Shown here: positions 8,357 to 16,412 of the stretch, in pieces | Position numbering within the stretch: the first letter of the stretch is position 1 | Layout: every line of letters starts with the position of its first letter | NCBI GenBank assembly: GCA_963718315.1 | Contig: CAVQZC010000007.1 | Coordinates: 1 to 64,000, forward strand | Reading direction: 5' to 3' | Source of the DNA: CAVQZC01 sp963718315 | GTDB taxonomy: Bacteria > Actinomycetota > Thermoleophilia > Gaiellales > JAICJC01 | Length of the DNA stretch: 64,000 nt | The notes under the pieces: model-generated | What the model was told of the DNA's origin: nothing | Databases searched by the model: none | Seen by the model: only the letters and a program-made list of their open reading frames with translations | Translations under genes and position numbers: made by a program

Positions 8357-9223
8357 GTGCCCGTGCGTATCGCGACCTGGAACGTCAACTCTCTGACCCA
8401 GCGTCTGCCGCGTTTCCTGCCCTGGCTCGACGAGCGGGCACCGGACGTGGTCTGCCTGCAGGAGACCAAGATCGCAGACGGCGCCCTGGTCGAACTGCTA
8501 GGCGACGAGGTCTCCAGCCGGGGGTACGAGATTGCCGCCCACGGCGAGCCCTCATGGAACGGGGTCGCGATCTTGTCCCGGGCCGGCCTCGCCGACGTTG
8601 TCTCTGGCCTCGACGGCGCTCCGGGGTTCCCGCATCCCGAGGCACGGGCCGTGGCGGCCACCTGCGGCGGCGTGCGCGTCCATTCCGTGTACGTCCCGAA
8701 CGGGCGCGTGCCGGACTCCGACCATTACCGGTACAAACTCGCCTGGCTCGCTGCGCTCCGCGACGTCATCGCTTCCGGCCCGAAAGCAGTTGTCGTGTGT
8801 GGCGACATGAACATCGCGCCCACCGATGACGACGTCTTCGATCCCGGCGCGTACGTCGGCCAGACGCACGTCACACCTCCCGAGCGGGCCGCCCTCGCGG
8901 CGCTCATGGAAGTCGGTCTCCACGACGTCGTCCGCGAGCGGTGGCCGGGCGAGCGCGTCTTCTCCTACTGGGACTACCGGGCCGGGATGTTCCACCAGGA
9001 CCTGGGCATGCGGATCGACCTGATCCTTGCCGGCGGCCCGGTGGCAGAACGGGTCAGGGCCGCGTGGGTCGACCGCCAGGCGCGCAAGGGCAAGGGGCCC
9101 AGCGATCACGCTCCGGTGATCGTGGATCTCGACGAGGCTCCCGACGGGGACATCGGACCGGTGGTGCCACCGCCGTCAAACCCCGTCCTACAGCCGGGAG
9201 TCAAAAAGCTGCCGCAGGGCTGA
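8357..9223 (+). CDS. xthA: Exodeoxyribonuclease III / AP endonuclease
   Basis: An exonuclease III-type enzyme that cleaves at abasic sites and removes 3' blocks during base-excision repair. The motifs run in order: RIATWNVNSL (Asn metal ligand), VCLQETKI (catalytic Glu), YVPNGR (Tyr), GDMNIAPTDDDV (Asp/Asn) and the C-terminal SDHAPV (Asp-His pair), preceded by DLGMRIDLIL. The length of 288 residues is close to the family norm, with a Pro-rich tail of about 20 residues. GTG codons at 8357 and 8363 are both possible starts; the latter gives VRIATWNVNS. The frame is intact. Confidence 0.93.
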   Translation: MPVRIATWNVNSLTQRLPRFLPWLDERAPDVVCLQETKIADGALVELLGDEVSSRGYEIAAHGEPSWNGVAILSRAGLADVVSGLDGAPGFPHPEARAVAATCGGVRVHSVYVPNGRVPDSDHYRYKLAWLAALRDVIASGPKAVVVCGDMNIAPTDDDVFDPGAYVGQTHVTPPERAALAALMEVGLHDVVRERWPGERVFSYWDYRAGMFHQDLGMRIDLILAGGPVAERVRAAWVDRQARKGKGPSDHAPVIVDLDEAPDGDIGPVVPPPSNPVLQPGVKKLPQG

Positions 9224-9551
9224 CCCCGTCAGCTGCACCAGGCGCAGGACTTGCGTCCGTGGCGCCGGATGTGGGGGACGGGTAGAGGAGGCCTCGAGGT
9301 CGAGTCGACGCATGCTGACGCGCCCAGCGCAAGGACGATCGCCACACCTAGCAGGGTCAAACGCCCGAGTTGGGAGGTACGCGGATCACGGTTCGGGTGA
9401 CGTTGTCATGGGAGGCGGCGTGGTGTACGCCACATTCGGAGCACTCCTCAGCCCACCCATTAAGTTTACAGAACCAGTAAACCGGCCTCGGACCACCCTG
9501 TAATACTGGCCCGAATCCGCGCCAGCCTTGCGCGGGTGGAAAGGGGTCCGA
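9224..9551. other. Intergenic region, 328 bp
   Basis: No convincing gene is seen in this stretch. It contains restriction-like palindromes near 9290 and, close to the downstream gene, the lower-GC stretch with the inverted repeat described separately (9464-9482). It probably holds the promoter of the secreted protein gene that starts at 9552. Confidence 0.5.
9464..9482. promoter_or_regulatory. Operator-like inverted repeat
   Basis: GTTTAC-AGAACCA-GTAAAC is a perfect 6-bp inverted repeat with a 7-bp spacer, located 70 bp upstream of the secreted-protein start at 9552, in an AT-richer patch of a GC-rich genome. Size and spacing fit a dimeric repressor site. No regulator gene is adjacent, so its partner is unknown. 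Confidence 0.35.
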
Positions 9552-10817
9552 ATGGCTTCGACATGGCGGCGCCGCTGCATGCGCCTGTGCGCAATTTCGC
9601 TGGGTTTGCTGGGAGTTCTCCCGGTTCCGAGTGGGGCTCCTCCGGCTCGCCCGGGCCGCGGCCGCTACCCATCACCTCGACCGTACGGCGCCCTCCGGAT
9701 GGTTGCCTACCAGCAGTACGGAGCTCAACCGAGCACGACGGCGCAGTATCACGCGGATGGGGCAGATGGACAGTCTGGTCGTGGCCCAGCCGCCGGCGAT
9801 GGAGACGATCGGCCCGCCGCTCAAGGCTGCCAACCCTCACATCGTTCTGCTGGTGTACGAGAACGGAATGTACGCCGGGAACAACGATCCCAAGAACCTG
9901 CCGGAGAGCTGGTATCTGCACTACGAAGTCCGGCCACCGGATCTTCTCGCGCGGGAACGGTGGAAGCCTGATGAACCCGCTGTCGACGGCGCGGTACAAG
10001 GATTCGCTGGGGACGGTCAACGGCTGGGCTCAGTACGTCGCCCAGCAGTGCGCTGCCACCACCAGGCGTCGTATACCTCGGGCTGCTACCTCGACATGCT
10101 CGGACCGTCCGGCAACCGAACCGCACTTCAACACGGGCGGCGAGGTCCCGATCGATCCTCGGACGGGGAAGCTGTTCATCCCCGCCGCCTAGAGTCGATG
10201 ACCGGATCGATGGCCAGCGTCACCCGGGCGCGCTCTCCCTGCGGGCAAGACCGTGGTGGGTAACGGTTACCTGACGGATACGCCTACTATCACAAGGCGA
10301 CCTCGATGCTGAACGCTACACGGACGGCGCCCAGGCGCAGGCTGGATCACCAAGGAGTCGACCCAGATCACCTCCGCGGCGTGGGTACGGCTCGTGCAGA
10401 TGGTGATCGACAACGGCAGGGCCGGCTCCTCCATGTTCGTCCGGGCCCACTGCATGTGCCCGTCGCCGACCGGGCGTCGGTCGACCGCATCTTCGACCTG
10501 GCCACGTACCTGCTGGCGAACACCGGTCACGCGTTCTACGACTTCAACGTCGGGAAGCGGCACCATCCACGCCTGGCAGCAGTGGGTGCCGCTGTACGAC
10601 CTCAACCTGGGAACGCCGACCCAGACCTACGCGACGGTCGGCAAGTACTACCTGAAGGGCGTCTACCAGCGGGCCTACCACGGCGGGTCTGGTGCTGGTG
10701 AACCCGGGCCCGAGGTCGGTCAGGGTGGCGCTGCCGCACGCCTATCACACGCTTGGCGGAGTGACGACGACTGCGGTGACCGTGGCGGCGCACGGCGCCA
10801 TCATCCTGAAGACATAG
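9552..10817 (+). CDS. Secreted glycoside-hydrolase-like protein (GHL15-type), heavily frame-broken
   Basis: A secreted protein of about 420 residues. The N-terminus carries a signal peptide (MASTWRRRCMRLCAISLGLL...). Coherent pieces follow in alternating frames: ANPHIVLLVYENGMYAGNND, LPESWYLHY, MNPLSTARYKDSLGTVNGWA, SVDRIFDLATYLLANTGHAF, PTQTYATVGKYYLKGVYQRA, and a C-terminal strand set LVLVNPGPRSVRVALPHAYH...GAIILKT. The last block resembles the beta-sandwich end of putative glycoside hydrolases of the GHL15 type, and the body has their barrel-like texture. At least six frame changes are needed. The stop TAG at 10815-10817 converges on the N-acetyltransferase gene. The exact family is uncertain and the substrate unknown. 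Confidence 0.55.
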
Positions 10818-10867
10818 CCCGAGCCGCGACCCTGCCTCGCCGGTGCGTCCGGCGGACCCGTGTTTGA

Positions 10868-11694
10868 CTAGCGGATGCCGCCGGACACGGGGCTGGCAGC
10901 GAGCGCCGTACAGGCGCTCCACCTCCGCCGGCCGCAGGCTGATCGCGAACCGCTCGCTGCAGGAGGTCGCGGAACTCACCCACGCCGAGCTCGCGCTCGC
11001 GGCGTCCGTCGCCCTCGGTCTCGATCAACCGCGTCCCGGCGAGGGTGGTGCGCCCCAGCGGGGTGCGAATCGTGCACACCGTGCCGCGCGTGAACGGGGA
11101 CTCCTCCGACGTCTGGTGGAACTCACAGCCGCCGGCGAAGTCCTCCAGCACATGCGCCTCTCGGGAGAATCGGTACTCGGGCTCGCCGTCGCGGATCAGG
11201 TCGACCCAGCCTTCCTCGTCCTCGGCATCCACCAGCTCGAACACCCCGCCGGTGTCCTTCTGCTGCGTGCGCGCGTCGAGGTCGATCGGCTCGTCGAATC
11301 CGCCGCGGCCGAACCCGACGTCGGTCAGCAGCGTGCGCCCGCCAATGCGCGTCGCCAGGGTGAGGTGCCCGAACCGGCCGCCCAGCCCGGCGGGGCTGTG
11401 CACCCTGGCCTCCCGCATCTCGACCTCGAACCCGAGCGACGTCAGCAGAGCTGCAAACGCACCGTTCAGCTCGTAGCAGAAGCCGCCGCGGGAGCGCACG
11501 GCGACCTTGTCGGCGAACGCCTCCTGGTCGAGCACGATCGGGGTGCCCAGGTGGATGTCGAGGTTCTCGAACGGCACCTGCTCGAGATGGGCGCGGTGCA
11601 GCGTGCGCAGCGCTTCCTCGCCGCGGGCCGGCGGTGCTGGACAGCCCAGCCGCTCGAGGTATGCCGTTGCCAGGGCGGGATCCAGTGCGCTCAT
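10868..11694 (-). CDS. nat: Arylamine N-acetyltransferase
   Basis: An enzyme of about 275 residues that transfers acetyl groups from acetyl-CoA to arylamines, hydrazines or natural-product intermediates. The start at 11694 (MSALDPALATAYLERLG) is chosen over in-frame upstream codons because it fits family N-termini. The catalytic triad is visible: Cys in RSRGGFCYELN, His in GRFGHLTLATRI, Asp in LLTDVGFG. The C-terminal fifth needs a shift near 10965 (into ERFAISLRPAEVERLYGA) and another near 10905 to reach the TAG at 10868. The rest is intact. It diverges from the universal stress gene. Confidence 0.9.
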
Positions 11695-11786
11695 CGGCCA
11701 ACTGTACCGGCCGCGGGTTTGCGCCCTCGGCCTGGGTGGGAGAAGATCACGCCGCACGCATCTTCAGACCCCGAAGGGAGCGGCTG

Positions 11787-12203
11787 ATGAACACGATCGT
11801 GGTCGGGTACGACGACACCGACGAATCCAAGCGGGCACTCGAACGGGCGATGGAGCTCGCCAAGGCGTTCCAGGCAAAGCTGCTCGTCACCAGCGTGGCG
11901 CCGGTCGTGGTCGCGGGCAGCGGCCGCAGCATGGGTGCGACCGACCCCACCGACTCACCGGCCGACCACGCCACCGATCTCGAGCACGCCGGCGACACGA
12001 TCAAGGCGGCCGGTCTCTCGGCGGAGCTGCTGCCGGCGATCGGCCACCCGGCCGAGACGATCGTCACCGTTGCCGCCGAGCACGACGCCGACATGATCGT
12101 CGTCGGCTCGCGAGAGCTCGGCTTCCTGGAGCGGCTGCTCGGTCAGAGCATCAGCCAGGCGGTGGCCGCCCATGCCCGCTGCGACGTCCTGATCGTCCAT
12201 TGA
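11787..12203 (+). CDS. Universal stress protein (UspA family)
   Basis: A 138-residue single-domain Usp. The N-terminal strand MNTIVVGYDDTDESKRALER and the C-terminal nucleotide-binding motif (IVVGSRELGFLERLLGQSIS, a G-2x-G-9x-G(S/T) pattern) indicate the ATP-binding class, followed by CDVLIVH. The start at 11787 is preceded by GGGAGCGG. The stop overlaps the TTG start of the ureohydrolase gene, so the two are probably translated from one message. Usp proteins help in stress survival; the particular role cannot be read here. Confidence 0.9.
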   Translation: MNTIVVGYDDTDESKRALERAMELAKAFQAKLLVTSVAPVVVAGSGRSMGATDPTDSPADHATDLEHAGDTIKAAGLSAELLPAIGHPAETIVTVAAEHDADMIVVGSRELGFLERLLGQSISQAVAAHARCDVLIVH

Positions 12204-13168
12204 TCGACCCACAGCGACGCTGGGCCCACCTCGCCGACGGACGGCCCGACTACGCCGGGCTGCTGACGTACGCCGGTCTGCCGTACTCCGAGGACCCGGC
12301 TGACCTTGCCGGGATCGACGTCGCCATCATCGGGGCGCCGATGGACGAACTGGTCACCGACCGCCCGGGCGCCCGGATGGGCCCGCGCGCGATCCGGGCC
12401 GCCAGTGCACCGCACGGCCCTCACCTGGAGGCCGGGATCGACGGGCTGGAGGTGCTGAAGGCGATCGACTTCGGCGACGCCGCGATCGTCCCCGCCGATC
12501 CGCCCACGTCCCACGCGGCGATCACGTCGCTGGTGGCCGAGGTGCTCGCCGCCGGCGTCTTCCCGTACCTGCTGGGCGGCGACCATTCGGTCACCGAGCC
12601 CGAGGCGCGGGCGCACGCGCCGGTGCACGGTCCGATCGGCCTGGTGCACTTCGACACCCACACCGACACCGGCGAGAAGCAGTGGGGCGCCGACCTGTCG
12701 CACGGCACGCCCATGTACCGGATCGTCGACCAGGGCTACATCGATCCCAGGCGGTACGTCCAGATCGGCCTCCGGGGGTACTGGCCTGGCCCCGCGGAGT
12801 TCGGGTGGCAGAAGGACCAGGGCATCACCTCCTTCTTCGCCCACGACGTCCGCGACCGCGGCATCAAGGCGGTGATCGAGGACACGCTCAAGATCGTCGG
12901 ACCGGGCCCCGTGCTGCTGACGGTCGACGTCGACGTGCTGGATCCCGCGTTCGCGCCGGGCACCGGCACGCCGGAGCCGGGCGGACTGACGTCGCGCGAG
13001 CTGCTGTGGGCGTGCCGCACCGTCGCCCAGAACCTCGACCTGGTCGGAGCGGACGTGGTCGAGGTGGCTCCGACGATGGTCGGGACGGCCGACATCACCG
13101 CGCTGGTAGCCGAGCGGGTCGTCCGGGAGACGCTGACCGGGATCGCCTTGCGGCGCCGCTCGGGCTAG
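12200..13168 (+). CDS. Ureohydrolase (agmatinase/guanidinobutyrase family)
   Basis: A 322-residue binuclear manganese hydrolase that splits guanidino compounds into urea and an amine. The metal ligands are visible: His129 in LLGGDHS, the DxHxD set Asp152/His154/Asp156 in HFDTHTDT, and Asp residues in LLTVDVDVLDPAFAPGTG, followed by the family signature PEPGGLTSREL. The start is TTG at 12200, overlapping the previous stop; no better start lies nearby. Whether it prefers agmatine, guanidinobutyrate or another guanidine cannot be decided from these motifs. The frame is intact. Confidence 0.88.
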   Translation: MIDPQRRWAHLADGRPDYAGLLTYAGLPYSEDPADLAGIDVAIIGAPMDELVTDRPGARMGPRAIRAASAPHGPHLEAGIDGLEVLKAIDFGDAAIVPADPPTSHAAITSLVAEVLAAGVFPYLLGGDHSVTEPEARAHAPVHGPIGLVHFDTHTDTGEKQWGADLSHGTPMYRIVDQGYIDPRRYVQIGLRGYWPGPAEFGWQKDQGITSFFAHDVRDRGIKAVIEDTLKIVGPGPVLLTVDVDVLDPAFAPGTGTPEPGGLTSRELLWACRTVAQNLDLVGADVVEVAPTMVGTADITALVAERVVRETLTGIALRRRSG

Positions 13169-13259
13169 GACGTGTCAGCCGTCCCCTTTACTTTTCACCC
13201 CCGGGCGCAATATCGTCCAGTCTGTAGACACCTGACTCTGTGGAGACGAGGAGCAGCCG

Positions 13260-13511
13260 ATGTCGACGTCTGGTGAATGGATTCTCGGGATCGCCCTCGG
13301 CGCGGTGGTCGTTTTGGCGGCCGCGCTGATCGTGATCACGATCATCAGCCTCGCGATCCGGATCGACGGACAGGCGAAGGTCGCCGAGGAGGCCGTCGGC
13401 GTCGTGCGGGAGCAGACCTCGGGGCTTCCCGGCATCCAGCGGATCAACGACTCCGGCGTGCGGATCCTGCATTCCGCCCGCGCGTTGCGGAAGGCGGCGG
13501 TGGGCAAATGA
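13260..13511 (+). CDS. Small single-pass membrane protein, cassette member 1
   Basis: An 83-residue protein with one N-terminal transmembrane helix (ILGIALGAVVVLAAALIVIT) and a soluble tail (VAEEAVGVVREQTSGLPGIQ). It is the first of five consecutive genes of this design. A GGAGACGAGGAG ribosome-site region precedes the start. Its stop overlaps the next start (ATGA). No family is recognised with confidence; the layout recalls DUF948-type membrane proteins with helical tails. It lies upstream of the CO dehydrogenase genes. Confidence 0.75.
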   Translation: MSTSGEWILGIALGAVVVLAAALIVITIISLAIRIDGQAKVAEEAVGVVREQTSGLPGIQRINDSGVRILHSARALRKAAVGK

Positions 13512-13804
13512 CCCTGCTGCTCTCGAGCACGGGCTGGTGGTGGATCGCGCTCGTCCTGGCGCTGGTCGCGGCGCTGGTGGTCGCGGCGATGCTCGCCGTG
13601 CTCGTCCGCACCGTCCTCAGCATCGAGCGAGCGGTCGGCGGCCTGCTGGCCAACGCTGCAGGGGTGGCCGAGAACACCGCCAACATCCCGTCGCTGGCTG
13701 CGACCGCGCCGGTGCTGGGCGAGATCATCCAGGAGGCGCTCGTCCAGGACGCCTACATGAACGCGCTGACCGACGGGTTCGGCACCGAGGCGGAGGCGTC
13801 ATGA
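13508..13804 (+). CDS. Small single-pass membrane protein, cassette member 2
   Basis: A 98-residue protein. A Trp-rich N-terminus (GWWWIALVLALVAALVVAAM) forms the membrane helix; the tail (LLANAAGVAENTANIPSLAA) is helical and ends in an acidic DAYMNALTDGFGTEAEAS. The start overlaps the previous stop, and the stop overlaps the next start (ATGA), indicating strong translational coupling. The function is unknown. Confidence 0.75.
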   Translation: MTLLLSSTGWWWIALVLALVAALVVAAMLAVLVRTVLSIERAVGGLLANAAGVAENTANIPSLAATAPVLGEIIQEALVQDAYMNALTDGFGTEAEAS

Positions 13805-14073
13805 CCGGCCTGTTGACCATCCTCAGCATCGCCCTGGCCGTGGTGGTGGTGCTCGTGCTCGCATCGGCCCTGATCGTCATTCGCCGCAGCCTCAGCAACA
13901 CGTCCAGCACGCTGGCGACGTTGGCGGGGGCGCTGGAGGGCGTCGAGGCCGAGCACCTGCGGCCGCTGGAGGATCACGTCCAGGCGATCAACGCGCAGTT
14001 CGACATCATCCTCGGCGCGCTGCCGGGTATCGCGAAGAAGGCTGCCGTGGTCGCCGAAAGGAGACCGGCATGA
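13801..14073 (+). CDS. Small single-pass membrane protein, cassette member 3
   Basis: A 90-residue protein. Helix LLTILSIALAVVVVLVLASA is followed by IVIRRSLSNTSSTLATLAGA and a helical tail with VQAINAQFDIILGALPGIAK. That tail resembles the GAINQQLDAGVDLLEGLLVK segment of member 5, suggesting that the cassette arose by duplication and divergence. The stop overlaps the start of member 4 (ATGA). Confidence 0.75.
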   Translation: MTGLLTILSIALAVVVVLVLASALIVIRRSLSNTSSTLATLAGALEGVEAEHLRPLEDHVQAINAQFDIILGALPGIAKKAAVVAERRPA

Positions 14074-14327
14074 CGCTCTGGTGGATCGGCGACGCGCTGC
14101 TCGTGGTCGTGCTGGTGATCGTGATCGTGCTGCTGCACGGCGTTCTCAGCGCTGCCAGGAGCATCGTGCCCAGCGTCCGCAAGATCGCAAGCACCGCCGC
14201 CGCAGGCTCCACGGATCTGGATGCCGTGCCGCTGCTGCTGACGACGCAGAGCCAGGTTGAGCAAACGGTCGCGGGGGTCGCCAACTACGGCGGCTCGCTC
14301 GACGTGATCATCGACGACGCCGGGTAG
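14070..14327 (+). CDS. Small single-pass membrane protein, cassette member 4
   Basis: An 85-residue protein. The helix GDALLVVVLVIVIVLLHGVL is followed by RSIVPSVRKIASTAAAGSTD and a tail predicted to be helical (QSQVEQTVAGVANYGGSLDV) ending in an acidic IIDDAG. It is separated from member 5 by 5 bp only. No family is recognised. Confidence 0.75.
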   Translation: MTLWWIGDALLVVVLVIVIVLLHGVLSAARSIVPSVRKIASTAAAGSTDLDAVPLLLTTQSQVEQTVAGVANYGGSLDVIIDDAG

Positions 14328-14332
14328 GGGAC

Positions 14333-14956
14333 ATGCTCGTATTCGCCATCGGGCCGGGAACCGCGATGATCGTGATCGTCGCGCTGATCGTGCTGGCCGC
14401 CGTCTTCTACCTGTGCTCGGTCATCCTCGCCCTGCGCACGATCACCAACACCCTCGACGAGGCGATCGCAAACGTCGGCGAGATCCTCGAGAAGAGCAAG
14501 CCGGTGAACGAGGTCGTCGGCGCGATCAACCAGCAGCTCGACGCGGGCGTCGACCTGCTCGAAGGGCTGCTGGTCAAGAAGGCCGGCATCGTCGACGCCG
14601 TCGGCCTGGTGGACGGCCTCTACCCGGGTGCGGCGAAGGCCGGGCTGCGGAACTTCCCGGACAGCACGACCATCACCGTTCCGCGGATCTCCGAGGTCTA
14701 CACGAAGGGCACCCTGACGCTGGCGCGGCTCGGCCGCGAGGCGCCGATTGCCGCCGGCAATCCTGCCGGCCCGGTGCTGCGCAACGTGGAGGGCGGCAGC
14801 CTGGCGGCTCGCAAGCTCTATCCGGACGGGCGCGAGGAGGGCGCGCGGGAGCTGCCGCGATCGCCGGTCATCGGCGCCGACTCGCCCGTCCAGTACGAAC
14901 AGCGCGAGGACATCGGAAAGCCTCGCAAACGGCTCCCTTCGAACTCATCAGGGTGA
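14333..14956 (+). CDS. Single-pass membrane protein, cassette member 5
   Basis: The longest member at 207 residues. One membrane helix (MIVIVALIVLAAVFYLCSVI) is followed by a helical segment (DEAIANVGEILEKSKPVNEV, VGAINQQLDAGVDLLEGLLV) and a long hydrophilic tail that is probably disordered (ELPRSPVIGADSPVQYEQRE). The five-gene set probably assembles as a hetero-oligomeric membrane structure, but this is inference from topology and coupling. About 90 bp separate it from coxM. Confidence 0.75.
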   Translation: MLVFAIGPGTAMIVIVALIVLAAVFYLCSVILALRTITNTLDEAIANVGEILEKSKPVNEVVGAINQQLDAGVDLLEGLLVKKAGIVDAVGLVDGLYPGAAKAGLRNFPDSTTITVPRISEVYTKGTLTLARLGREAPIAAGNPAGPVLRNVEGGSLAARKLYPDGREEGARELPRSPVIGADSPVQYEQREDIGKPRKRLPSNSSG

Positions 14957-14972
14957 GTGGCCCTCGGGCTGT

Positions 14973-14999
14973 TTGACCCGGAAAGTCGCCATGTATCCT
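14973..14999 (+). promoter_or_regulatory. Possible sigma-70-type promoter for the cox operon
   Basis: TTGACC (14973-14978) and TATCCT (14994-14999) lie 15 bp apart, a short but usable spacing, about 50 bp upstream of the coxM start. It is the best match between the membrane cassette and coxM. Activity is not shown. Confidence 0.35.
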
Positions 15000-15047
15000 G
15001 CAGTAACGCACACGATCGTCGGACTCGAACCGTGAGAGGAGCGAGCA

Positions 15048-15923
15048 TTGCAGACGCCCGCAGCATTCGAGTATGAGCGCGCGACGAGCGTCGAGGGCGT
15101 CATCGCCTCCCTCGAGCGGCTCGGCCCGGAGGCGCGGGTTATCGCCGGTGGCCACAGCCTGCTGCCGATGATGAAGCTGCGGCTTGCGAACCCCGAGCAT
15201 CTGATCGACATCAACGACCTGACCGAGCTCTCCTACATCCGCGAGGAGGAGGGGGAGATCCGGATCGGGGCCCTGACCCGGCACGTCGACCTGCTGAACT
15301 CCGAGCTGCTGGCCCGTGAGTACACGCTGTTCAACGACGCCGAGCACGTGATCGCCGACCCAGTGGTGCGCAACCGCGGCACCATCGGCGGATCGCTCTG
15401 CCAGGCCGACGCGGCCGAGGACCTCTCGTCCGTGTGCAGCGCCGCCAAGGCGAGGGTCGTAATCCGGGGCAGCGGCGGCGAACGTATTGTCGGTATGGAG
15501 GACTTCCACGTCGGGCCCTACATGACCGCGGTGGGCGCCGGCGAGATCCTGACCGAGGTGCGCCTGGCAGTGAGGCCGGGCGCTGGCAGCGCCCACGAGA
15601 AGGTCGAGCGCCGCGCCGGCGATTGGGCGATCGCTGCGTCGTCGGCGATGGTCTGGATGGACGGCGGCCGCATCCAGGACGTCGGCATCGCACTTTCGGC
15701 GGTCGGGCTGACGACGATCCACCTGTCGCGCGCCGAGGAGCTGATGCGCGGCAAGGGGCCGTCCGACGACCTGTTCGCCCAGGCGGGCCAGATCGCATCC
15801 GAGGATTGCTCGCCGGCGCCCGACGGCCGCGGGCCGATCGACTACAAGCGGCACCTTGCCGGAGTTCTCACCCAACGGGCGCTTCGCCGGGCCACGGCGC
15901 GCGCCATGCATCAGGAGGCCTGA
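15048..15923 (+). CDS. coxM: CO dehydrogenase medium (FAD) subunit
   Basis: A 291-residue flavoprotein subunit of the molybdenum hydroxylase complex; it carries FAD and passes electrons from the iron-sulfur subunit to a quinone or other acceptor. FAD-binding signatures are AGGHSLLPMMKLRLANP and GTIGGSLCQADAAED. The C-terminal domain of the family (GDWAIAASSAMVWMDGGRIQ) is present. The start is TTG at 15048 after a GAGAGGAG ribosome site. First gene of the M-S-L order used by aerobic CO dehydrogenases. The frame is intact. Confidence 0.92.
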   Translation: MQTPAAFEYERATSVEGVIASLERLGPEARVIAGGHSLLPMMKLRLANPEHLIDINDLTELSYIREEEGEIRIGALTRHVDLLNSELLAREYTLFNDAEHVIADPVVRNRGTIGGSLCQADAAEDLSSVCSAAKARVVIRGSGGERIVGMEDFHVGPYMTAVGAGEILTEVRLAVRPGAGSAHEKVERRAGDWAIAASSAMVWMDGGRIQDVGIALSAVGLTTIHLSRAEELMRGKGPSDDLFAQAGQIASEDCSPAPDGRGPIDYKRHLAGVLTQRALRRATARAMHQEA

Positions 15924-15937
15924 TCATCAACGTCTCG

Positions 15938-16411
15938 ATGACGGTCAACGGCGAGCGCGTCTCGCACGACGTCGAGCCGCGAATGCTGCTCGTGCACTTC
16001 ATCCGCGAGACGCTCGATCTGACGGGCACCCACTGGGGCTGCGACACCTCCAACTGCGGCGCCTGCGTCGTGCTGATGGATGGGCAGCCGGTGAAGTCGT
16101 GCACCACCCTGGCGGCGATGTGTGACGGACACGAGATCCGCACAGTGGAGTCGCTGGAGAAGAACGGGGAGCTCGACCCGATCCAGCAGGGCTTCCACGA
16201 GAAGCACGCCCTCCAGTGCGGGTTCTGCACGCCCGGGATGCTGATGACGGCGCGGGCGCTGCTGGACGCGAACCCGGATCCCACCGACCATGAGGTCAGG
16301 GTGGCAATCTCCGGTGCCATCTGCCGCTGCACCGGCTACAAGAACATCGTGGCAGCGGTGCAGTGGGCGGCCGAGCACGAAGCATCTACCCGACAGGGAG
16401 CCGGAGTCTGA
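15938..16411 (+). CDS. coxS: CO dehydrogenase small (2Fe-2S) subunit
   Basis: The iron-sulfur subunit, about 157-162 residues, with two [2Fe-2S] clusters. The plant-type cluster uses Cys in THWGCDTSNCGACVVLMDG and KSC; the second uses CGFCTPGMLM and AICRCTGYKN. The first ATG in frame is at 15938 (MTVNGERVSHDVEP). The sequence IINVS directly upstream and the AGGAGG at 15913-15918 suggest translation really begins about five codons earlier, where the codon reads ATC. Either a noncanonical start or a lost base is possible. It ends 1 bp before coxL. Confidence 0.92.
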   Translation: MTVNGERVSHDVEPRMLLVHFIRETLDLTGTHWGCDTSNCGACVVLMDGQPVKSCTTLAAMCDGHEIRTVESLEKNGELDPIQQGFHEKHALQCGFCTPGMLMTARALLDANPDPTDHEVRVAISGAICRCTGYKNIVAAVQWAAEHEASTRQGAGV

Positions 16412-16412
16412 C

